64,000 nt of DNA from Bacteroidota bacterium (GTDB lineage Bacteria; Bacteroidota; Bacteroidia; Chitinophagales; Chitinophagaceae), in assembly GCA_016711825.1 (NCBI GenBank), contig JADJSG010000007.1:1-64000 (forward strand), given 5' to 3'. Position numbers and translations under genes: made by a program. A model generated the notes under the pieces. That model was not told the DNA's origin. It saw nothing but the letters and a program-made list of their open reading frames with translations, and searched no databases. This document shows positions 10,523 through 19,769 of the stretch, in pieces. Position 1 is the first letter of the stretch. Every line of letters starts with the position of its first letter.

Positions 10523-12139
10523 ATGAAAGAAATTATTAGCGTTATTAGCATTCTATTGATGCATTTTTATACAAATGCCCAATTCAATTTACAATATACA
10601 AACACTCGTCAAGCTGCAGCTTCCCATAATATGACCATCCTCGATCAGGCAGCTGATGCTAGTGGCAATATTTATATTGTATATTCTGATGATCCAAGTA
10701 AAATATTAATCCTTTCGAAAGTGAATGTAAATGGTTCTACTTTATGGACTGATACCGTTTCAGTGCCAGGATTTCCGCAAGTGAATGTCATCACGGCTAA
10801 AGTAAATATTGGTCAAAATAAAGTGTATGTTTTATTTCCAGGATATGGTGTTCCTTCTCCTGCAGGCGCCATCATAGCCATTTATGATTTAAATGGAAAT
10901 TATTTAAACGGATTTAATGCTTCCTCTTTAAACAATGTCTGGAGCTATGGGGTATATGGTATTCATGAAAAATCAAATGGAAACATACTGGCTTACTATT
11001 CATATGGTGACCAATTTACAACGAATGATACCATGTATGTGAAGGAATTCTCCGCAAACTTTTCAACAGTTTGGGAACTTAAGTATCCTGTGTCCAAACT
11101 TACCTGGTATTGTCCAACTTTGTTAGAAGCCAATGGGAACTATTATTTTACCTATACAAACGATTCTATTGTTGCTGGTTCACATTATTTAAAAAGTTAT
11201 ACGAGAAAAGTTGATAATAATGGCACTGTAATGTGGACCAATATGATAGAGAACGTTGCCAACCGTTGTATGAAAAAATTACCGAATGGAGACATCATCA
11301 TTGCTGGAAATAATAATCCAGCGGGGAGTATTTTAGGAAATAATACAGGCGATGCAAAAACGACCAGATTAAATGATGCCAATGGGGATACGCTTTGGAC
11401 AAGAAGCTATAATGGCATCAATAATGAAAGAGAAGATGTAAATGGACTGGAGGTTGATCAATTAAATAATATTTATGTAGTAGGTACAGAAGATATTCAC
11501 GACTATACACCAATGGTGAATAAAGGGTATTTACAAAAATATAATAGCGCTGGTCAATTACAATTTGATCATAAAATACCATCAACAAGTAGTACAATGG
11601 GTGTGTATTTAGATGCCCTAAGCAATTTAAACACGCTTAGTATCTTAGGCTCTGGAACAATACATTTGAAGAAAGTATTGGCTACCAATGGAACTACTAT
11701 TGACAGTTTAAGTACAACGGCAGGTTATGCAATGGGAAAGAGTGCAACTACGAATAATGCAGGTGATGATGTTTTTTTTACATATTCAGAAGGGCATTGT
11801 GGTGCCAATCATCTTGAAGTGCTTAGGTTTTGTACCAAGGCCATTTGTAATAATCCTGATGAGGTAGGTGACTTAATAGATTTGAAGGCAATTCAAGTAT
11901 ATCCAAATCCAGCCACAGAACAGCTATTAATTGAAATCCCGGCCATTGTTGATAGTAAGAAAAATTTAAATGTTCGTGTATTTGATATGCTTGGGCAATT
12001 GAAAATTGTAAAATCATTCAATACCACAAACTCAGCTTCCATTTTATCAATCGAACTTTCTACACTCTCAAGTGGTATGTATGTAGTGCAATGTGAATTA
12101 GACAATCAACTATTTGCATTCAAATTCGTGAAAGAATAA
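10523..12139 (+). CDS. T9SS-exported beta-propeller-like protein
   Basis: 538 residues. A signal peptide (MKEIISVISILLMHFYTNAQ) is followed by repeated blade-like strands with 'DASGNIYIVYSD', 'NNIYVVGTED' and 'NGDIIIAGNN' patterns, typical of the SBBP/delta-60 type repeats of secreted Bacteroidota proteins. The last 80 residues are a type A T9SS sorting domain (IQVYPNPATEQLLIE, then LSSGMYVVQ and a final KFVKE). The protein should cross the outer membrane through the type IX machinery and be attached to the surface or released. No enzymatic motif is visible. It has its own promoter and is followed by a terminator shared with the convergent TonB receptor gene. Confidence 0.85.
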   Translation: MKEIISVISILLMHFYTNAQFNLQYTNTRQAAASHNMTILDQAADASGNIYIVYSDDPSKILILSKVNVNGSTLWTDTVSVPGFPQVNVITAKVNIGQNKVYVLFPGYGVPSPAGAIIAIYDLNGNYLNGFNASSLNNVWSYGVYGIHEKSNGNILAYYSYGDQFTTNDTMYVKEFSANFSTVWELKYPVSKLTWYCPTLLEANGNYYFTYTNDSIVAGSHYLKSYTRKVDNNGTVMWTNMIENVANRCMKKLPNGDIIIAGNNNPAGSILGNNTGDAKTTRLNDANGDTLWTRSYNGINNEREDVNGLEVDQLNNIYVVGTEDIHDYTPMVNKGYLQKYNSAGQLQFDHKIPSTSSTMGVYLDALSNLNTLSILGSGTIHLKKVLATNGTTIDSLSTTAGYAMGKSATTNNAGDDVFFTYSEGHCGANHLEVLRFCTKAICNNPDEVGDLIDLKAIQVYPNPATEQLLIEIPAIVDSKKNLNVRVFDMLGQLKIVKSFNTTNSASILSIELSTLSSGMYVVQCELDNQLFAFKFVKE

Positions 12140-12143
12140 AGTG

Positions 12144-12169
12144 AAAACACCCTTGTATGAAGGGTTTTA
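12144..12169. terminator. bidirectional intrinsic terminator
   Basis: A stem of AAAAC..CCTT against AAGGGTTTT around a short loop, with A and T runs on both sides. It lies between the convergent propeller gene (+) and TonB receptor gene (-) and could end both transcripts. Confidence 0.6.
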
Positions 12170-12201
12170 TGGCAATTCGATAAATAATCGTTGAATGATT
12201 A

Positions 12202-14139
12202 TTAATTCTTAAACCTATAGTTCAGTCCAACGCTAAAATTTCTGCCAGGCATGATCCTACCTACTATGCTTTCATAACTTTTATTGAGTATATTATTTAC
12301 TTTAAAGGTTGTAAGCAACTGGTGCTGTTTACCCAAATGTAAATGATAGGAAGCAAATAGATTATGTGTATTGTAAGGCAATAGATATTCACTTTCGTCA
12401 GTGGTCACAAAACGATATCCTGTATATGCATAAACATAATAAATTTCAAACAAATTTTTTGTTAGACCCATATTCATTTTTACCTGATAGCGAGGTACAT
12501 AAGGCAACTGTTTACCCACCGAATAATCATTCGCAATGGCTGATTCTTTGGTTGTAGAAAGGGTATAAGAGTACAATAATTGAAAATGAAGGTTTGTGGC
12601 TTGTTTGCGATTCGATGATTGCACTTGATCAACAATTTGTATTTCTTTGATTTCCAATGCTGGTTCTGGTTCCACACTTTCTAATTGATAACGAAATGAA
12701 GCATCTATTTCTACCCCTCGACTCCAAACCTTTTGAATATTATGAGGTGTTAGTATGGCTCCCCCATACCAAACGATCCAATTTTTTACATCGCGTGTAA
12801 AAAGGGTTGAACGTGTTTTTAATGAATACTGACGTTTATTGACTGTTTGTTCTATGCCCCCTTCAAGGTTTCTACTGGTTTCTGGTTTGAGATTTATATT
12901 GCCACCTGGCGTAAAATATAACTCATTCAAGGTAGGTGTTCGGTAATTGGACGATATTGAAGCATTCAGGTAATATTCTTTATACAATTTTCGTTTTATA
13001 TTAAAACCAGCGATCAATGGCAAGGTAAACACATTGGTAAATTCTTTTTGAATAAATGACTGAATAAATAATTTTCTCCAACGAGGTTCTATATCATAAT
13101 GCACAGACAAATAAGCTCTTTGTAAATCTTCATGTTTGTGGGTAATCAATTTCGAATAGATCGCAGATGCTTGTATGGTAATTTTTTGATGCGATGAAGG
13201 AAATAATTGAATGGTTTCTGTAAGGGGTAGGGTGATTGCGTGAGATCGTGTTGACAATGCAATGAGCGAGTCGGAGTAATCAAGTCGATCATTGACCATA
13301 CCAAGGGTCGTTTTTGTTGACCAATTGTTTAATTGAATAGAATATGCTAAAAGTGCCTTTGTTGATTGATTTTTTTCATTTTTGGTACTCCTATTTTCAA
13401 ACAAAGCAGCAGGTATTTCTCTCGTACTTTCTTGAGTCCAATAATGCAAAGAGATGGTTTGTCTTGAGCATAACTTCACATACAGATCAGCTATAACGCC
13501 TTTTGTTTCTGATTCGGCATGTGTAAGTTTTTCAAAGGTTTCTTTTTCACGATTGAAATAGGTAAATTGATTTCGGGCATGCTGATAAAATCCTTTTATA
13601 CCCAATTCAACATGACTGTTTGCATGTAAGCCAGATGCATAAACGGCCGAATTTTGTAAACTCTCATAGGCACTTCCTATTTGAAAAATATTTTTTTTAG
13701 TAAAATTAGGTTTATCATTACTCAGTTCAATATGACCCGCTAAGGCATTGGGTGTATTGCTTGAATAGTTAATTTTAATTTCATCAAAAAACGAAACGGG
13801 CAAAATACTAAAATCAGCCAGACCAGTCATTGCGTTGTTCAAATTTAACCCATGCCAGAGTACTGCAGTTTGTGCAGCTGAACTACCTCTGATGCTGATT
13901 GTACTGAGTGATCCCACCCCATAATTTTTTACAAAAACATTGGTATGCAAGGCCAATAAATGATTTAAGGAGTTGGTTTGATATTGCAACTGAGTTTGCT
14001 TGTCAATGGTTTGTGTGTTTATTATTTGTGTTGTTTTTTTATCCTTAATGATGATTTCACGTAAGCTATCATTTTGATTTAATTGTGCGTTTACATTGCT
14101 CAGCCAAAATATAAATAATATTGATATTTTATATTTCAT
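12202..14139 (-). CDS. btuB: TonB-dependent outer membrane receptor, BtuB-like
   Basis: 645 residues: signal peptide (MKYKISILFIFWLSNVNA), plug domain at about residues 25-140 (LREIIIKDKK; SIRGSSAAQTAVLWHGLNLN) and a 22-strand type barrel to the C-terminus (PGRNFSVGLNYRFKN). There is no N-terminal CarboxypepD_reg domain, unlike SusC proteins, which fits the vitamin-type receptors. It is the last gene of a four-gene minus-strand unit led by a cobalamin riboswitch, and its ATG directly follows the stop of the BtuG-like gene. From this context I infer transport of cobalamin or related corrinoids into the periplasm using TonB energy. The BtuB assignment rests on context more than on residue identity. 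Confidence 0.85.
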   Translation of the reverse strand: MKYKISILFIFWLSNVNAQLNQNDSLREIIIKDKKTTQIINTQTIDKQTQLQYQTNSLNHLLALHTNVFVKNYGVGSLSTISIRGSSAAQTAVLWHGLNLNNAMTGLADFSILPVSFFDEIKINYSSNTPNALAGHIELSNDKPNFTKKNIFQIGSAYESLQNSAVYASGLHANSHVELGIKGFYQHARNQFTYFNREKETFEKLTHAESETKGVIADLYVKLCSRQTISLHYWTQESTREIPAALFENRSTKNEKNQSTKALLAYSIQLNNWSTKTTLGMVNDRLDYSDSLIALSTRSHAITLPLTETIQLFPSSHQKITIQASAIYSKLITHKHEDLQRAYLSVHYDIEPRWRKLFIQSFIQKEFTNVFTLPLIAGFNIKRKLYKEYYLNASISSNYRTPTLNELYFTPGGNINLKPETSRNLEGGIEQTVNKRQYSLKTRSTLFTRDVKNWIVWYGGAILTPHNIQKVWSRGVEIDASFRYQLESVEPEPALEIKEIQIVDQVQSSNRKQATNLHFQLLYSYTLSTTKESAIANDYSVGKQLPYVPRYQVKMNMGLTKNLFEIYYVYAYTGYRFVTTDESEYLLPYNTHNLFASYHLHLGKQHQLLTTFKVNNILNKSYESIVGRIMPGRNFSVGLNYRFKN

Positions 14140-15213
14140 TTATCTAAAAATCAATTGATTTGAGCCTATGCCCGTTTGAAAAGTATTTAACAGGGAACCA
14201 TCATTTGTATATTCATAAATGGTGCTGCTTTGGGTAAATCCTTTTGGATCTGAAAGAAAAAGATGAGAGGTCACAGGATCAATATTGAATGCCCAGAAAT
14301 AGGTGTTGAGAGGTGCATGGACCATCGGATTTGGAGGCAAAGTATTATCGGCGATACGCATTAGATACAAACCGTTATTGTTAGCTCCTCCAATATAATT
14401 AACATTGATATAATACAAGGTATCTTTGCTTGCATTGATGCTTAATCGAATCGGATCTTCGTCTGTTTGGAATGAAAATAATTTTTTAATCAAATGGCTT
14501 TCAGGATTTATACACGTTAAGGATGATGATTTGCTTTTATATTTATTACCTGATAATACCCATAACATGCCATTTTTATCTTGCACGATGTCATGTGGGG
14601 CATAAGTGCCGATATTTACTTTTGTTTTAAGTTGATGTGTTAATTTGTCCACTTTGTATAAATAGTTACATGCTGTATCCCAATTACATATCCAAACATC
14701 ATTCTGTAATGCTATCATTTGTTCTGTATTGGGAAAGTCAGTAATTATGGTATCAATAATAGTATTACTAGACAATTGCAACACATAAACATAGGGCAAA
14801 TAAAGGCTCGAAACATAGGCAATATCAGTATTTATTTGTGTAATAAATCTGGGAAATTTGATTTGTTCAATGGTATGAATAATAGTAAAATTTGACGTGT
14901 CGAGAATTACTATTTTATGAGAATTATTTACTGCTATATAATATCGACCATTGATGATTGTCAGGCTTTGTGCTACATCACCTAACGATTTATTATTGAC
15001 CTTTTTAAAAAGGGCATTGCTCACTTCCTGAGTTGCTAAATCGATATAGGATAGTTCTGCATTGTTGTTGCTATAGGAACCTTCATTCAACACCAACAAG
15101 CCATTTGCATTCAGCGAGGGCAAAGGTTTAATTTCGGGGTTAGGTTTGTCTTTTACACAAGCAACTATAAAGAAGCTCATACAAATCATGATATGATAAA
15201 ACAGGTTTCTCAT
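14140..15213 (-). CDS. BtuG-like beta-propeller lipoprotein (YncE/DUF5074 type)
   Basis: 357 residues. The lipoprotein signal ends in FFIVAC with Cys at about residue 19. The rest is a YncE-like propeller with repeated 'xxSLTIINGRYYIAVNNSHKI', 'VWICNWDT', 'GMLWVLSGNKY' and 'HLFLSDPKG' blades. In Bacteroides the surface propeller lipoprotein BtuG sits on BtuB and binds B12 very tightly (established knowledge). This gene overlaps the stop of the upstream T9SS gene by four bases (ATGA type) and touches the receptor gene, so translation is probably coupled. I infer the same capture role. No metal site or catalytic residue can be pointed out. Confidence 0.82.
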   Translation of the reverse strand: MRNLFYHIMICMSFFIVACVKDKPNPEIKPLPSLNANGLLVLNEGSYSNNNAELSYIDLATQEVSNALFKKVNNKSLGDVAQSLTIINGRYYIAVNNSHKIVILDTSNFTIIHTIEQIKFPRFITQINTDIAYVSSLYLPYVYVLQLSSNTIIDTIITDFPNTEQMIALQNDVWICNWDTACNYLYKVDKLTHQLKTKVNIGTYAPHDIVQDKNGMLWVLSGNKYKSKSSSLTCINPESHLIKKLFSFQTDEDPIRLSINASKDTLYYINVNYIGGANNNGLYLMRIADNTLPPNPMVHAPLNTYFWAFNIDPVTSHLFLSDPKGFTQSSTIYEYTNDGSLLNTFQTGIGSNQLIFR

Positions 15214-16199
15214 TGCTTAACAAATCTGAATACCTGTTTATTTCCCTGCTTGCTTTCCAGTTCTATCCAATATAGTCCACTCTTTAGGGTATGGGTTTCA
15301 ATGCATTTTGCAATGAGTTCTTTTTTTAATAATTGACCAGTAGACGTAAATAAGCGATATTGTGTAAATGGTGCAAAATCAACAATATATAAAAAATCAT
15401 TTACAGGGTTAGGGTATAATTGAATGTTTGTTGATTGGTATGTTTGTTCAACACCAGTAGGATATTTGTGATGTATTACTGCAACGGCATCCAAATCAAA
15501 ACCACCCGTAGGATAGGGGGTAGGATAGGGCTCGTTGATGATATGATTATTTATATCTCGTGTACAAAATTGTTTATTTAATGAGCCTACTACATCTTTG
15601 ATTTTGATGTAGTGAATGTTGTTGATATCCAAAGCGAGTATCATACCCAATTCATCCAAATCGAAAGGTGTGCCATAATAGGTAATATATTTTCCGGCCA
15701 GATTATTTATCTTTCTGGCATCCAGATACACACCTGCACCGGGTATTTGGGAGAGGGTGTCTTGATTACAAACCGCGTTAAAAGAGTAATAATTGATACC
15801 GTCATTGCTAACAGCCACTGTTGCCAGTTCAAGAAAAGCTTCATTTGAATCTATCGGATTTCGAAAGCCGTTTTCGAAAATGGCAAAGTCAAATCCGTTG
15901 CCATTGGTTATCGGATTTTCAAAATACAGAATGGCTTCTCCACCATCCCCCAAACTTACAATATTTGCATCGGCCATTCCCAAAGCACTGAGGCTATCCC
16001 CTTGACTGGTTTTACCCAATGTGGTATCTGCAATGTCAATCCAGCCTCTGTGTATGATACAGTTTGAAGCCCATGAAAGAATGATATTCGAATCTTTAGC
16101 AATCGCGCTACTTCCTTGCAAACCTACTTGTGGAGCAAACTGGCTAAGGCATGGATTGCTTAGCAGACATGTGAAAATGAAAAAAATAAATATTTTCAT
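15210..16199 (-). CDS. T9SS-exported protein of the cobalamin operon, function unknown
   Basis: About 329 residues when started at the ATG at 16199, which gives a good signal peptide (MKIFIFFIFTCLLSNPCLS) four bases after the previous stop; an upstream extension would overlap the DUF4465 gene and has no signal. The mature domain has conserved-looking blocks SLGDGGEAILYFENPI, NGFDFAIFENGF, ELATVAVSNDG, and GGFDLDAVAV, a pattern seen in secreted jellyroll/lectin-like Bacteroidota proteins. The C-terminal 75 residues form a T9SS sorting domain (QLYPNPVNDFLYI to FRFVKQ). Its place between DUF4465 and BtuG-like genes suggests corrinoid binding or presentation, which is inference. Confidence 0.8.
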   Translation of the reverse strand: MKIFIFFIFTCLLSNPCLSQFAPQVGLQGSSAIAKDSNIILSWASNCIIHRGWIDIADTTLGKTSQGDSLSALGMADANIVSLGDGGEAILYFENPITNGNGFDFAIFENGFRNPIDSNEAFLELATVAVSNDGINYYSFNAVCNQDTLSQIPGAGVYLDARKINNLAGKYITYYGTPFDLDELGMILALDINNIHYIKIKDVVGSLNKQFCTRDINNHIINEPYPTPYPTGGFDLDAVAVIHHKYPTGVEQTYQSTNIQLYPNPVNDFLYIVDFAPFTQYRLFTSTGQLLKKELIAKCIETHTLKSGLYWIELESKQGNKQVFRFVKQ

Positions 16200-16203
16200 T
16201 TTT

Positions 16204-17193
16204 CTACTTGACAATTTTATAATAATATTCACGTGTACTCGATTTGACATGCACAATATAAATACCCGCCCCCCATGTTTTTGTATCCAGATGTTGGAGT
16301 TGCATACTGGGTATTGTTGCATGAGTCACCAGTTTTCCATCGAGTTGGAGTATAGTAAAGGTTAACGATTCGGGTGATTTATTGTTCAACACAAGTTCAT
16401 CAATACATGGATTGGGATATATTTGGATATCGGTTTGGGTATTGAATGCGGATACGCTTTCAGGTTGATACAAAATATTGTCTATACAAAAAAAAGAAGG
16501 TGTATTCATACCCCAGGCATTGGTATCACTCGATTCTAATCGATAGATGATACTGTCATTAAACTTATTTCCCAAATTGACATATTGCCAATCTTTGACG
16601 ATATAATCATTGGCATTATTCGAATCTCTAAAATCGGCCAAATAATGCACAATACTATCTGGAACCATTACACCATTATTCCAACCTTTGATAATGATTC
16701 TAAAAAAATCAGGATCGTTGCCACTTACACCACCAAATTTTTTAGCAAACATATCTCCATTTTGCATGGAACGATAAGCAATGGTTGAATTGGTGATAAA
16801 GAAGCCCATCACTCCCAGTTGAACATTTTGAAACCTGATTTTGTTTTCTTCTGGTAAATAACTTAAGTATGCAGTAGCATAAACCGAAGAACCACCATAT
16901 CCTGTAGCAGGTATGGCTGCACAATCGTTGGTATCGTAGGCAATGGATATACTGTCTTTGAGTCTGGATATAGCCCAACCGCTCCAGGAATCACCAAAGG
17001 CACTTGTATCATTCCTATTTACGAATGTGGCTCCAAAAGTGGAGAAGGTATTAAAGCCAGCAATACCGGCATAACCTTTAAAATAATCTTTACCTGTAGA
17101 ATCTAATTTTGTTGTAAGATTTTCAAAATTTCCCTGGGCATTTGTAGCTTTTATTGATAAAAAAGCTAATAAAAAAAAGATCAATTTTTTCAT
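16204..17193 (-). CDS. DUF4465 protein with T9SS sorting domain, possible surface B12-binding protein
   Basis: 329 residues: signal peptide (MKKLIFFLLAFLSIKATNA), DUF4465 domain at about 22-240 and a T9SS sorting domain at about 255-329 (IQIYPNPCIDELVL to YYYKIVK). DUF4465 signatures seen are FENLT, DSWSGWAIS, YGGSSVYATAY, FFITNSTIAYRSMQNGD, FAKKFGGVSGNDPDFF, YLADFRDSN and WGMNTPSFFCIDNI. DUF4465-type proteins are often found in Bacteroidota B12 loci, and I recall the BtuH B12-binding accessory proteins belonging here. It is the first gene behind the cobalamin riboswitch. The use of a T9SS anchor rather than a lipid anchor differs from gut Bacteroides. Confidence 0.85.
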   Translation of the reverse strand: MKKLIFFLLAFLSIKATNAQGNFENLTTKLDSTGKDYFKGYAGIAGFNTFSTFGATFVNRNDTSAFGDSWSGWAISRLKDSISIAYDTNDCAAIPATGYGGSSVYATAYLSYLPEENKIRFQNVQLGVMGFFITNSTIAYRSMQNGDMFAKKFGGVSGNDPDFFRIIIKGWNNGVMVPDSIVHYLADFRDSNNANDYIVKDWQYVNLGNKFNDSIIYRLESSDTNAWGMNTPSFFCIDNILYQPESVSAFNTQTDIQIYPNPCIDELVLNNKSPESLTFTILQLDGKLVTHATIPSMQLQHLDTKTWGAGIYIVHVKSSTREYYYKIVK

Positions 17194-17291
17194 GTTTAAA
17201 TAAATAAATGGAAAATGAAAATAAGCATGAAAAGTTTATTCATACCTACCGTTGACTTTTTTCCCGAAGTCATCGAATAAATGGGTTTGTT

Positions 17292-17469
17292 TCAGGCAGG
17301 TCTTCTGACTTACTCTTATCTTGTTGTAAACCTTCCCATATGATTTAAACATACAGTGGCATTTTTTACAACAATTATCAAGAGCTTACAGCACCGGGTA
17401 GTGTTACTGAATTTCACAGTATTCCCTTTTCATCTTCTGTTTTTAAGTAAAAAATTTTAGGACACCTGA
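17292..17469 (-). ncRNA. cobalamin (AdoCbl-type) riboswitch
   Basis: On the minus strand the B12 box reads AGTCAGAAGACCTGCCTG (17310-17293), matching the consensus AGYCAGGAGACCKGCC. Upstream conserved parts are present in the correct order: AAAGGGAATACTGTGAA near 17430, CCCGGTGCTGTAAGC near 17400-17380, GCCACTG near 17360 and ATGGGAAGG near 17335. The closing P1 helix is TCAGG (17469-17465) with CCTGA (17296-17292). It ends about 100 bases before the DUF4465 start and should repress the four-gene uptake operon when cobalamin is plentiful. Confidence 0.93.
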
Positions 17470-17547
17470 TACAAGTGCAAATATAGAAACTTATTTAATT
17501 GGTCATTCAATTTATTTATAAACAATGGGTTTATAAATTAATATTCA

Positions 17548-18333
17548 TCAGGCGTCTAACATAGAAACTGCATCTTCTTCGCGCTCATCATTCCATTCAA
17601 GTATAAAATTATTGCGTCCTTCGCCAATTAAAATACCTAAATACTTTTGTTGAACAAGCTCAAGTAAGGCAAGAAAATTAAAAATTGCATGAATCCGATT
17701 TTCACAACTTTGAAAAATGCGTTCAAAAGCAATCTTTTTTTCTTTTTGGGTCCAGTCCATTAAAAACGATCGTTGACTTTCGAGTGAATAATTATATTTT
17801 ACAACTACATGTTGAGGTTTTGCCAACCTGTCTTGCATGCGTTTCATCACTTTCTCATAACTTTGAAACAATTTAAATAAGGACACCGATTGTATTTCAG
17901 TACCTTCACTCATTGTTTCTCCCACTTCTTGCAACTCCTTGAGCATATTGCCTCTTTTAAATTGCAACATTCTATCAGCTTCAAGCATTTGCATTTCTTC
18001 AGCGGCTTCTTTAAACCTTTTGTATTCCAATATTTTATCTATCAGTTCTTTTCTCGGGTCAATTTCATTGCCATGCTCGTCAATTTCTTTGCGTGGCAAT
18101 AACATTTTAGCTTTGATACGAATCAGGGTAGAGGCAAACAAGATAAACTCGCTTGCAAGCTCAATATTCAACACCTCCAGTTTTTTGATATAATCGAGAA
18201 AGTCGCTGGTAATTTTAAAAATAGGAATATTCTGGATATCCACTTCATCACGTTCGATAAAAAATAACAGCAAATCAAATGGTCCTTCGAAATGGGCAAG
18301 TTTAATGTTATATGTATCAGTATGTAAGGACAT
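17548..18333 (-). CDS. scpA: segregation and condensation protein A
   Basis: 261 residues, the normal kleisin length. ScpA bridges the SMC heads with ScpB in the bacterial condensin that organises the chromosome. The N-terminal SMC-neck-binding region shows FEGPFDLLLFFIERDEVDI and FLDYIKKLEVLNIELASEFILFASTLIRIKAKMLLPR, the family signature. The C-terminal winged helix includes RIHAIFNFLALLELVQQK. scpB is not adjacent. A TATTTTTG element (minus strand, 18358-18351) fits the -7 consensus just upstream, so the gene probably has its own promoter in the short gap after the glycosyltransferase gene. Confidence 0.95.
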   Translation of the reverse strand: MSLHTDTYNIKLAHFEGPFDLLLFFIERDEVDIQNIPIFKITSDFLDYIKKLEVLNIELASEFILFASTLIRIKAKMLLPRKEIDEHGNEIDPRKELIDKILEYKRFKEAAEEMQMLEADRMLQFKRGNMLKELQEVGETMSEGTEIQSVSLFKLFQSYEKVMKRMQDRLAKPQHVVVKYNYSLESQRSFLMDWTQKEKKIAFERIFQSCENRIHAIFNFLALLELVQQKYLGILIGEGRNNFILEWNDEREEDAVSMLDA

Positions 18334-18387
18334 GAATGGAATTTAATGGTCAAAAATAACATTCTAAGTGTACAAAATCAGAAATTT

Positions 18388-19524
18388 TTATTTTTTAAAT
18401 TGTTGATAGGCATTCATCATATAGTTATAAAATGAAATAGCACTTTTATCCCAACTAAATTTTGTGGCCTGAACTTTACAATTTTCAATGAGTTGATTTC
18501 TTAAATGTTCATTTTTATACATTGTACACATCTTGTCGGCAATATCTTCAATATCTGTAGGGTCAACATATAAACCGGCATTGCCAGCCACTTCAGGCAA
18601 TGAGCTGTTATTCGACACGATGACGGGTACATTGCAATAAATAGCTTCTAATACAGGAATACCAAATCCTTCCAGGAATGAAACAAAAGTGAGTGCATAG
18701 GCAGCTCCAATCACATTGCATAGTTCATCTACCTGCATATAATTATAATGAATCACATCTTGTTTAAAAGGATGATTTTCAATCAAATCTTTGATGCCTT
18801 CACTATTCCAGGCATACCTGCCAATAATCAGTAGTTTCATACTACTACGTTGCTTCTTTTTAAAAAGGGTAAACGCTTTTAATAGATTAATGACATTTTT
18901 ACGTGGATGTAAGGCACCTGTAAATACAAAATATTCTGCACCCTGTGCATATTGTTCTCTGTATTTAGCTTTTTCATCAATACTTAATGGTTTGTAAAGA
19001 TTGTTGACACCATTATAAACCACACTGATTTTTTGGCTATCTGTGCCATATTTCTCTATGATATCTTGTTTAGAATAGGCTGAAACGGTAATGGTATGTA
19101 GTGATTTGGCAACAAATTTTGGTGTAAATTTTTGCAGATAATAACGAAATTTAAAAGGAAGATGCTCTGGAAAATGCTCAAACGCTAAATCATGCACTAC
19201 TAAAATAGTGGGGACCTTGGTGGACAGGGTTAAAAAACCATCAGTGGATATAAAAAGGTCTGCTTTGTATTTTTTTAAAGCAAATTTTACAGACCATTCA
19301 AACCACATATACCACAAAATAGGATGCCTTGCAGGAGGGTTTAGCACTACAGGAGTAATATTGTCGCTATAGATAAACTGCGAATCATAGGGGCGATCAA
19401 AGAAAAATATAAATTCATGCTCAGGATGATTTATTACAAGTCTTTTGATTATTTCATGGGTAAACCAACCAATACCTTCAAGCCTTCCCTTAAGCAAAAA
19501 ACGTGTATTGACTGCTATTCTCAT
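18388..19524 (-). CDS. family 4 glycosyltransferase
   Basis: 378 residues with a GT-B fold. N-terminal: MRIAVNTRFLL and LEGIGWFTHEI; middle: ISVVYNGVNN and FVFTGALHPRKN, the hinge and donor start; C-terminal: FVSFLEGFGIPVLEA with the Glu-x7-Glu (GT4) motif and VIVSNNSSLPEVAGNAGLYVDP. Such enzymes move a sugar from a nucleotide donor, at the inner face of the cytoplasmic membrane. It is divergent from the exopolysaccharide cluster that begins at 19770, and it is probably part of the same polysaccharide pathway. The acceptor and donor cannot be told from the sequence. Confidence 0.88.
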   Translation of the reverse strand: MRIAVNTRFLLKGRLEGIGWFTHEIIKRLVINHPEHEFIFFFDRPYDSQFIYSDNITPVVLNPPARHPILWYMWFEWSVKFALKKYKADLFISTDGFLTLSTKVPTILVVHDLAFEHFPEHLPFKFRYYLQKFTPKFVAKSLHTITVSAYSKQDIIEKYGTDSQKISVVYNGVNNLYKPLSIDEKAKYREQYAQGAEYFVFTGALHPRKNVINLLKAFTLFKKKQRSSMKLLIIGRYAWNSEGIKDLIENHPFKQDVIHYNYMQVDELCNVIGAAYALTFVSFLEGFGIPVLEAIYCNVPVIVSNNSSLPEVAGNAGLYVDPTDIEDIADKMCTMYKNEHLRNQLIENCKVQATKFSWDKSAISFYNYMMNAYQQFKK

Positions 19525-19659
19525 AAATTTTCGAGTGCAAAGGTAGAGCTGAAATTTGAGTTATTTTAAAGAGAATTTAATATAAAAAATATTTTTTTAT
19601 TGTAATATATTTATTATATCTTTACAACGTTTTCATAATAAAATGTTTTAGTACAACAT

Positions 19660-19694
19660 CTTACGCACCCCAAAAGGGTGCGTAAGTTTTTTTT
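19660..19694 (+). terminator. strong intrinsic terminator in the leader of the exopolysaccharide cluster
   Basis: CTTACGCACCC, a four-base AAAA-containing loop, GGGTGCGTAAG and then eight T. It lies 75 bases before the flippase start with no + strand gene in front of it, so it can only end a short leader RNA. A TATCTTTAC element near 19616-19624 could start such an RNA. Confidence 0.75.
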
Positions 19695-19769
19695 GGAACT
19701 AAAATTTCCAAGTTTTGAATGAATGTGTCTTACATTTACACCTAAACACTATACGGTAACTACGTACTC

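Noticed and set aside
17685..18193. + strand frames over scpA
   Set aside because: Antisense shadows of scpA; no signals of their own.
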